From Dromiciops gliroides (taxonomy: Eukaryota; Chordata; Mammalia; Microbiotheria; Microbiotheriidae): a DNA stretch of 64,000 nucleotides. The stretch spans positions 415,941,669-416,005,668 of the forward strand of contig NC_057862.1 in NCBI RefSeq assembly GCF_019393635.1, written 5' to 3'. The translations under genes and the position numbers were made by a program. Under the pieces are notes generated by a model, which saw only the letters and a program-made list of their open reading frames with translations, was not told the origin of the DNA and did not search any database. How positions within the stretch are numbered: position 1 is the first letter of the stretch; each line of letters opens with the position of its first letter. Shown one piece after another: positions 57,143 through 64,000 of this stretch.

Positions 57143-57489
57143 TTTAGAAGGAATTCTTACCAAAATATGGATTGGACTAGATGACTTGTGGGGTCCTTCT
57201 CAGTTCTTGACATTTTGTGAGTTTTGCCTAGGATTGGTGTTGGGAAAAATTGTGAAGGAAGTAAATTTCTTCTCTAGTGCACTGCCAACTTCTTTCCTTC
57301 CCATCTCCTCCCCTCACAACTTTAGTGGTAGACATTTGAGGACAATTGGAAGGAAAATGTCATTATGATATAGGCTGTTGAAAGAGATAGCTTTGACATG
57401 CTGTAATTCAAGGCACACTCAACTTACATCAGTGTTAAGTGGCTACCTACTTTGACTTAATTTAGGGCCAAATTTGTTTCTGAAACATT

Positions 57490-57790
57490 TTTATATTTTT
57501 TCATTTAACAAGCATTTTTTTTCTCCCTTCTGCCCATCTCTCCACTTGAAAATAAAGCAAAACAAAACCTTTATACAAACAAACATCGTGAAACAAAATA
57601 CATTCCTACATTGGCCACGTCCAAAAATATATGTATTTTTCTGAATCTTGAGTCCATTGCCTCTCTGACAGTATATGAACAGCATATATCATCATTGGTC
57701 CCCTGGAATTACAATTGGTAATTGCATTGATCAGAGTTCTTAAGTCTTTCAAAGTTGTTTATCAGATACAGTTTTTAAAATTATTTAAGG
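57490..57790 (-). mobile_element. Old L1 3' UTR fragment just upstream of exon 2
   Basis: CATTCCTACATTGGCCACGTCC and TGAATCTTGAGTCCATTGCC resemble the L1 block at 23770-23840. It ends about 70 bases before the exon 2 acceptor. Confidence 0.6.
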
Positions 57791-57862
57791 TTATAGGTAT
57801 ATTGTTCAACAGTGACTTTGCTTATGTGGATTGGATCATTTGTTACTGTATTATTTGTGTAG

Positions 57863-58003
57863 GGATTGGTTTGAAGAAAAATGCATGAAAGTCTTACATC
57901 ATGACAACTATCAGGCAAAGGAAAGAAATAAAAGTTGCAGAAGTTTATGAGGATAATCCTTCACAGGAGGAAGAGGATGAACTGGAAAGACAATTGTTAA
58001 CTG
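57863..58003 (+). CDS. DPY19L3: DPY19L3 exon 2 (start codon at 57901, residues 1-34)
   Basis: The acceptor TTATTTGTGTAG/GG ends at 57862 and the donor ACTG/GTAGGT has GT at 58004-58005. The coding part starts at ATG 57901 (A at -3) and gives 34 codons plus one base (phase 1). The protein begins MTTIRQRKEIKVAEVYED and ends in an acidic ERQLLT stretch. This resembles the cytosolic N-terminus of DPY19L3 as I know it (the RQR-EI--EV-ED pattern), ahead of the first membrane segment. Two short upstream ATGs (57881 and 57885) lie in the same exon, and the first one's stop codon overlaps the start codon. Confidence 0.9.
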
Positions 58004-58748
58004 GTAGGTAATTTCAACAAATGCAGCATTTGGTGTTACTGAATATTAAAATGTAAGTCTTTAATTGTACCCTGAGCATACAATTGTTAAGAGTATTGTC
58101 TGGAGTCTTTCTTAAAAAAGACTCAAAAGACAGAAACATTCATCAGTAGACAACTTATACAATGTGATATTCCACTTATCCATGCACATGGTTGGGTAAA
58201 CAAACCACTTCATTCATTGAATTGTGACATTAAAATCTAAATGAGATTTAAATTGTGTTTGAAGACATGTTTTGTTCATTTAAAACCCTTTAAGATAATG
58301 CTTTTATTGACTTCTCTAATGTTTTGTAGTTAAAAATCTTTGTGTTGAACATTAAATCTAACATACTCAGAAGGTCAGTAATATTTACAGTTCCTATAAC
58401 TGAGGTAACAGAAGTACAAAGAAGTTCCTCAAAATCAGGCATTAAATGTGCAGTGAATAGAACTTCAGGGTTCTTGATTCCTTTAACCTTAACCACTGTG
58501 TCCCATACTGAACAAATAAAGTCATTCTCTTTTATTTTTTGTCAATCATTTTTAACCCGTGACTCCTGCTATCTCCATCACAAGGGAGTAATCTACAGTT
58601 TGAAACATGAAATCATTATCTGTGTGGATTTGATCAGTGTTCACTCTCAGTGTAGAAATTTACCCAAACTTAGTGAATTGTCATTTTGTTTGGAGGAAAA
58701 GATATAGTTGGGTATTTAAAAGATAAAGACTTTGTGATCTAAAATTCA

Positions 58749-58971
58749 GTCACCTAGGTGGATAGTGTGCGAGGCCTAGAGTCAGGAAGACTCATCTGAG
58801 TTCTAATCTGGCCTCACACACTTAATAGCTGTTTGCCATTTACCCATGTTTTCCTCAGTTTTCTTATCTGTAAAATGAGGTGAAGGAAATGGCCAACTAC
58901 TCTATTATCTTTGCCAAGAAGAACACAGATGGGGTCATGGAGAGTTGGACTTGACTGAAAAACAGCAAAAA
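58749..58971 (+). mobile_element. Mar1 CORE-SINE in intron 2
   Basis: Head-CORE-tail copy (GTAAAATGAGGTGAAGGAAATGG, GGAGAGTTGGACTTGACTG). The 12-bp TSD ATCTAAAATTCA is at 58737-58748 and 58972-58983. Confidence 0.9.
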
Positions 58972-59259
58972 ATCTAAAATTCATTCTGTATTCAGTATAA
59001 TAAATATTATGAAAAAAAATTTAAAGCAGTACTTTAAAATTAGATTTTAATTTAGCTCTCATGTTTTTACCAAGATTGGCAGGCAATCTAACACCCCCAT
59101 GATTGTGTTGGTTACATATCTGCCAGTCTTATATTCTGAAGAAAGAGACTGTATACAACATTTTTGCCAAATAATGCAATTGCCTTTTCTTTCATCACTT
59201 ACCAGAATGAAATCTGCCCAATTTTTTTAATGGACATTGTGGAGGAGGTGTCTTGTTGA

Positions 59260-59520
59260 ACTAGGAATAATGGATACAAGTTGCAAATTCGCTTAAGTAG
59301 GCTTGCTCTTGGGGAAAACTTCCTTATCAATTAGAGTTTCCAAAAGTGGAATGGAGTGTCTCCCAAAGTGGTGGGGTCCCATTCCTTGAAAATCTCCATA
59401 CAGAAGCTGAACAACCACTTGTTGGACATATAGTGGGGATTACTTTCATGTATAGATTGCGCTGGATGCCTAGCTACTAATCTCTTCCAACTCTAAAGTT
59501 CTGTGATTTGGATTCTAATG
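59260..59520 (+). mobile_element. CR1/L3 LINE 3' end, sense
   Basis: AACTTCCTTATCAATTAGAG, TTTCCAAAAGTGGAATGG and CCAACTCTAAAGTTCTGTG follow the CR1/L3 3' end. It lies in intron 2, 235 bases before exon 3. Confidence 0.7.
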
Positions 59521-59755
59521 CATTCACATAAATAATGAATATATACCTCTTTTTTAATGTAACCCTAATGTTCTTCATTGGGTAATAAGATTGATTATTC
59601 TGTGTAGCCATAACATTATTTATAAGTTTTTAAAATGTAATATAAACCTCAATCACGTTGTTATGAAAAGACTTCAAAAGCCTGACATATACCACTGTGC
59701 TCAGTAGTAAAATCACTGAATTTTTAACTGATTTTTTTTTTCTTTGTAAAAAAAG

Positions 59756-59889
59756 TGTACAGTGGGAGAGGATTATGGAAAATTCTGTCATTAACCGTTG
59801 GTGGAACTATTGGCCTTTGCATTGGATTTCTTACTTCTGTCTACCTTGCTACTTTACATGAAAATGATTTATGGTTTTCTAACATTAAG
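59756..59889 (+). CDS. DPY19L3: DPY19L3 exon 3 (residues 35-79)
   Basis: The acceptor follows a T10-CTTTG tract (AAAAAAAG/TG, AG at 59754-59755) and the donor AAG/GTAAGA has GT at 59890-59891. Joined to exon 2 (phase 1) it encodes 45 residues. These include LWKILSLTVGGTIGLCIGF, the first transmembrane helix, followed by the lumenal motif ATLHENDLWFSNIK, which is highly characteristic of DPY19L3. The exon ends in phase 0. A nearby alternative AG at 59762 would break the frame. Stop-free and well conserved, so the gene is presumably functional. Confidence 0.95.
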
Positions 59890-60739
59890 GTAAGAGGTTC
59901 CAATTAATTATCGAACAATTGTTTTCTCAAAAAAGGATAAGAAAAATTGAAAAATTCTGAATGTCTACAGCATGGTTCTTGTAAGGCATTTATTCTTAAT
60001 AAATCCATGAAACTGAGACGTCACCAAGAGATTAGTTTCTGCTTCTGATTTGTCTTTTCGGTGCTAGAGTTTGAATTTGCCAGAACAGCCTTCAGCTCCA
60101 TAGATTATACATATAGTTTGGCTCTATAGGGTTCCTGATTGATGTGTTACCTATCAAGTGTGGCTTAGTTGGTTTCTTTAGGTGGGTACCTGAAAATCTT
60201 GGTATTCGTCTTGTATGCCTTTCATTAAAATTACCCGTCTACCATGATTCCAGCTAGGAAGTAAAGCCATTAGATCATTTGGGTTCTGGTAAAGGTGGTG
60301 GATAAGGAAGGCACTGAGATCTAGGTGCTTGCTTCCCTCCATTAAGGAGGTACAAATGAAGGAAACAATTAAAGGAAGTTAGAATCTGTTTAGCAGGTTT
60401 TTGTTCCACCCTGCCTGTAATTTAGCAGCCTGTAGAGCATACAAAACCTGAGGCTCTGCTCTTCTCTCAATCAAGAAGCCATAGGACACCTAGGAGAAAG
60501 ACCTTGTATATACTATATCTTGTTTAGTAGCTCTTTGTCCCACCCACATTCTGGAGGTCTAGAGTATAGAGAATTGAAGTCTTATTTACTCCATTGAGGT
60601 GTTACAGCAAACCTGGAAGGCAACCACATTATCCCCTAAGGACGCATGCTCCAAAAATATAAAAGTTGTAAATTTTGTTTCTAAGTCTGGGGAAGAATTT
60701 ACTGCAAATCCCCTGTTAGTATAGTACTTATGCGTCATT

Positions 60740-61150
60740 GTTTTTAGATTTGGAGCAAAAAGGGACTTCAGAGACCATCTAGTCCAATCCTATCATATTA
60801 TAGATGAGAAAACTGAGACTAAGAGAGCTTAAGTGAATTGCCCAAGGCAGCTAGATAGCACAGTGGATAGAGTGCCAGATCTGGAGTCAGGAACACTTAT
60901 CTCCCTGAATTCAAATTTGGCCTTGGATATTAGCTGTGTGACCCTGGGCAAGTCACTTAGCCTTGTTTACCTCAGTTCCTCATCTATAAAATGAGCTTGG
61001 GAAGGAAATGGTAAACCACTCTACTATTTTTGCCAAGAAAACCCCCCAAATGGGGTGACAAAATGTTGGACACAACTGAAAATGACTATATAACAGTTTG
61101 TAAGTGACAGCTGGAATTTAAACCCACTTCTTCTGATTTTGCTACAACAA
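60740..61150 (-). mobile_element. MIR-like element, antisense, split by Mar1
   Basis: 60755-60845 (GACTTCAGAGACCATCTAGTCC to AGTGAATTGCCCAAG) and 61092-61150 (AGTGACAGCTGGAATTTAAACCC) are the two halves of one old element. Confidence 0.65.
60846..61090 (+). mobile_element. Mar1 CORE-SINE in intron 3
   Basis: Full head-CORE-tail copy ending GTTGGACACAACTGAAAATGAC. Confidence 0.88.
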
Positions 61151-61189
61151 ATTATCTCTTATTGTACTGGCTTTCAGATTCAAGTCTCA

Positions 61190-61924
61190 CCACTTTAAGT
61201 GCAAATAGCATGCCCATACTATCTTATCCAAAACCCTCATCTTTATTCTAATCACCCTTATTCCACTCAAATCCAGTTCACCCCTTGCCTTGCCATTCCA
61301 CCATGTCCTTCAGAACATCAGAGTTTATGTTAATAAATTCCCCATAATACTTGATCAATCAACTCTGTTTTCATTTTTACCAGAAACATTGTTTTCCCCA
61401 TAGGAGATATCATATCCATTGAGACCTTTTCCAGCACTCCTACTTCCTGTTCATATTATATTCCTCAATGGCTTTTACTTTTTTGAGGTCTTTGATCATA
61501 CCACCCTCTCCCCATCATGGTTGGTGCACCTTTATATCATTGTCTTAATTTTTTCAATGACTTCAGTTTTTGGCATTATAGTCTTCTGTACTACCTTATT
61601 CCCTGTCATTGTTCTTGAGGAACTGACCACAAAATTCCTATACTACCTCACTTCCAACATTCACTTTTTCTGCCTCACTTCTACTGTACTTCAGCATGAC
61701 CCCACCATACCCCTCATAACTCTCTTAAAATTTTACTACAACCTCCAAGGTAAAATCCATTGAAATTTCACTTTCCTTCTACAATCTCCTGTCGTCCGCT
61801 CCCTCTCTCCCTTGACCCATCCCTATTTTAATCTGTCTCCTCAACTCCAACTTTGCTTTCCTCCATAGTTTACAACTTTAATGATTTCACTAGCTACAAC
61901 CCTAAAATCCCTTGCCCCCTACTT
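61190..61924 (+). other. Unassigned pyrimidine-rich intron 3 sequence
   Basis: A T/C-rich stretch with a 114-codon frame (61419-61763) that looks hydrophobic only because of its T-richness. It has no conserved motif and no splice-site support as a DPY19L3 exon. It is similar in style to 62900-63460 and 63625-64000, which may be parts of one old LINE I cannot name. Confidence 0.4.
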
Positions 61925-62900
61925 CTTGCCATTTCTTTTTTGAAATACATTTTATTGATATCCTTTGTTTTTACATTGCTTAAATTTCCTTCTATATTTC
62001 TTCCTTTATCCTTTCAGAGGTCCATCTTACATAATAGTTTTTTTTTAAATCAGCAAAGCCAGTCAATGCATTGAAAAAAACTGACAATATATAATATTTT
62101 ATACTTGGTGACCCTCTTTTGCAAAGGAGTCAGAGGAGTCATTTTCTTACATTTTTTTTCTTTGAAAGCCATGCTTGTTTTTTGTAATTTTGCAGCTTTC
62201 ATTTTTTATTGTTGTGCAGTGGTTCTTTACAATTACATTGTTGTAATCAGTGTGTATGTTGTTTTCTGAGCTCTGCTTACTTCATTTTGCATCAATTCAT
62301 TAAATCTTTTGATTCTTTTTTGTATTTATCATATTTGTCATTCAGTTACATTCATATACCACAGTTTGTTTAACCATTCCCCAGTTGACCGTCATCTGCT
62401 TTGTTTCTAGTTCTTTACTACCACAGAAAAGTGCTGCTTTGCACATTTTGAGATGTACAAGGCCTTTCTCTTTATCAGTTACCTCCTTGAGGTATATTCC
62501 TAGCTGTGGAATCACTGAGTCAGAGGTGGATATTTTAGTTACTTTAGTTGCATAATTCCAAATTGTTTTCCAGGATAGTTTGTCCAATTCCCAGTTCTAC
62601 CATGAGTGCATTAGTTTGTACCTTCCTTTCTACAACAGCTCCAACATTGACTGTTCTTGTCTTTTTTCTCGTTTGCCAATTTGCTGGGGACATAAAATAT
62701 CAAGGTTGTTTTGATATGCATTATTCTTATTATTGATGTGAAGCATTCTTTCATATGATTGTGAATAGTTTGCAATTCTTTTGAGAACTGATTTTTCATT
62801 TTGTTTTGACTTCCTGCCATTTCTGACCTTTAAATGCTCACCATTGGGTAACTTCAACAATCCAATTTCTTTTTCTCTTCTAGGCTTGCTTAGTGTTAAT
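61925..62900 (-). mobile_element. Old L1 3' end, antisense
   Basis: 3' UTR (GAAATACATTTTATTGATATCC to CAGCAAAGCCAGTCAATGC), then ORF2 C-terminal relic (81 codons at 62342-62587 with the VNWGMVKQTVVYECN end). More diverged than the other copies. Confidence 0.72.
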
Positions 62901-63463
62901 TATAGAGGTCATGAAATCAAAGTGATTTACATATAAGTTATGACCATTTTTGCTTTATATCCATTTTTATTAATTTATTATCTTCTACATAGTGACCACT
63001 CAAAACTTTTCTACTTTCCCCTCCCCATACTTACAATGTATGACCTAGTCTCCTATGGTCTTGACAATATTGAAGTTATATGAAGCTCCTCTCTTTCTTT
63101 CCTGAAGGCCTTTCAGCATCAATGCCCTTTCTGTCCTCTTCCTCATCAATTAATGAAGATATATCCTCTCTACTTACTTAAGCCAGCCCTTCATATTGTA
63201 GCTTTGATCCTTAATCTTATATTCAACCTCTCCTTTACCAGTGACTCTTTCTTATCTACCTATAAATATACTTGGACATCTTCAGTCCTAAAACACCCTT
63301 CGCTTTGACACCTTTAGCCCTTCCAGCTACTGTCTAATTTTTTCCTCTTCTTCCATTGCTAAAGTTGAAAAAAAAATCTATACCTGATTCCTATACCTTT
63401 ACACTTTCTACTGTCTTCTTAGCTGCTATTATTTTTGCTTCTATCTCCTCGATAATTCTTCTT

Positions 63464-63612
63464 CTTTTTTTGGAGCGGGGGCAGTGAGGGTTAAGTGACT
63501 TGCCCAGGGTCACACAGCTAGTAAGTGTCAAGTGTCTGAGGCTGGATTTGAACTCAGGTCCTCCTGAATCCCGGGCTGGTGCTTTATCCACTGCGCCACC
63601 TAGCTGCCCTCT
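63464..63612 (-). mobile_element. Short tRNA-derived SINE in intron 3
   Basis: Antisense copy ending CACCTAGCTGCCC. The 12-bp TSD ATAATTCTTCTT is at 63452-63463 and 63613-63624. Confidence 0.93.
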
Positions 63613-64000
63613 ATAATTCTTCTTAATGTAATGTCCCACTTGCTTAGATGCATGGGTTTTTTTGACCATTTGCATAGATGTAGCCTTGACACACTTCTCA
63701 GATATTAAGACGTTACCTATTGCCTACTGAATGAACTTCAAACTCGTTTTGACGTCCAAGACCCTCTACTTTCTGTTCCTTTCCCACCTTTCCAGGCTTA
63801 TCTCAGTTTCTTCCCTCTATATATATTTCATAGTCCTTTCAAATTGGATAGCTCTCTGTCCACTGAACATGCTCAGGAATTCCATTCTCCATGCATTTGT
63901 TTAGGCTTTTACCTGTGCGCCGAAAAGTTAAATTCCTACCTATTCATCAAAACTAACTTAAATGCTATCTGTGTACTCCATTGAACACTTCTCTCACTCC

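Larger units (their letters stand above)
53085..57230 (+). mobile_element. CR1/L3-type LINE, sense, decayed, interrupted three times
   Basis: RT-domain relics are visible near 54725-54760 (a frame resembling FSKAFD-V) and 55140-55200. The 3' end lies at 55835-56168 and 57143-57230 (ATGGATTGGACTAGATGACTTGTGGGGTCCTTCTCAG). It is interrupted by Mar1 (54787-55010), an L2 piece plus SINE (55485-55820) and an L1 (56169-57142). The 5' border is approximate. Confidence 0.6.
46520..64000 (+). other. DPY19L3: DPY19L3 gene, 5' part, continuing beyond the window
   Basis: The gene spans the CpG island, an intron of about 11 kb, exon 2, an intron of about 1.75 kb, exon 3, and at least 4.1 kb of intron 3. 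No further exon could be found between 59890 and 64000. Known: DPY19L3 is a multi-pass endoplasmic-reticulum C-mannosyltransferase that attaches mannose to tryptophan in thrombospondin type 1 repeats and in R-spondin-type substrates. The start coordinate is approximate. Confidence 0.85.

Noticed and set aside
61419..61763. 114-codon T-rich frame in intron 3 as a further DPY19L3 exon
   Set aside because: DPY19L3 continues after exon 3 with a conserved lumenal segment (E-V-E-R-E-I pattern) that is not encoded here, and no matching splice sites are present.

Overview
This window reads as nuclear DNA of a marsupial, probably an Australian one (a dasyurid-like genome is my best guess, not proven). 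The basis is the large number of short tRNA-derived SINEs of the WSINE1/WALLSI kind, Mar1 CORE-SINEs, and marsupial-type L1, L2, CR1 and RTE LINEs. There is no bacterial or viral gene organisation. Well over half of the window can be assigned to transposable elements, many nested inside one another.

Host genes. Only one protein-coding gene can be named from its exons: DPY19L3, on the + strand. A CpG island at about 45840-47060 supplies the promoter and non-coding exon 1. Coding exon 2 lies at 57863-58003 (ATG at 57901) and coding exon 3 at 59756-59889. Spliced together they give the first 79 residues, which resemble the DPY19L3 N-terminus as I know it, including the first membrane segment; the rest of the gene lies beyond the right edge. 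At the left edge, 1-1635 is an AT-rich repeat-poor block ending in a good poly(A) signal. It looks like the 3' end of a + strand gene, and by mammalian synteny (ZNF507 then DPY19L3) I suggest the ZNF507 3' UTR.

Layout. 1-1.6 kb: putative 3' UTR. 1.6-45.8 kb: intergenic repeat landscape. It includes a young non-autonomous endogenous retrovirus (20034-23744) whose two 358-bp LTRs read as identical, with an intact 303-codon frame and no recognisable gag, pol or env; a related solo LTR (7696-8053); two other solo LTRs (18306-18881 and about 25350-26087); and many L1, L2 and SINE copies. 45.8-47.6 kb: CpG island promoter followed at once by a degenerate GT-containing minisatellite. 47.6-57.8 kb: DPY19L3 intron 1, with a mariner-like palindromic MITE, two back-to-back L1 3' ends and a CR1 LINE interrupted three times. 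57.8-64 kb: exons 2 and 3 and part of intron 3.

No CRISPR, operon, tRNA gene or rRNA gene was found. The most interesting object is the young retrovirus-like element: it has a tRNA-Arg-like primer site, a PBS-like echo inside its LTR, and a frame for a membrane-anchored, proline-rich protein of unknown function.
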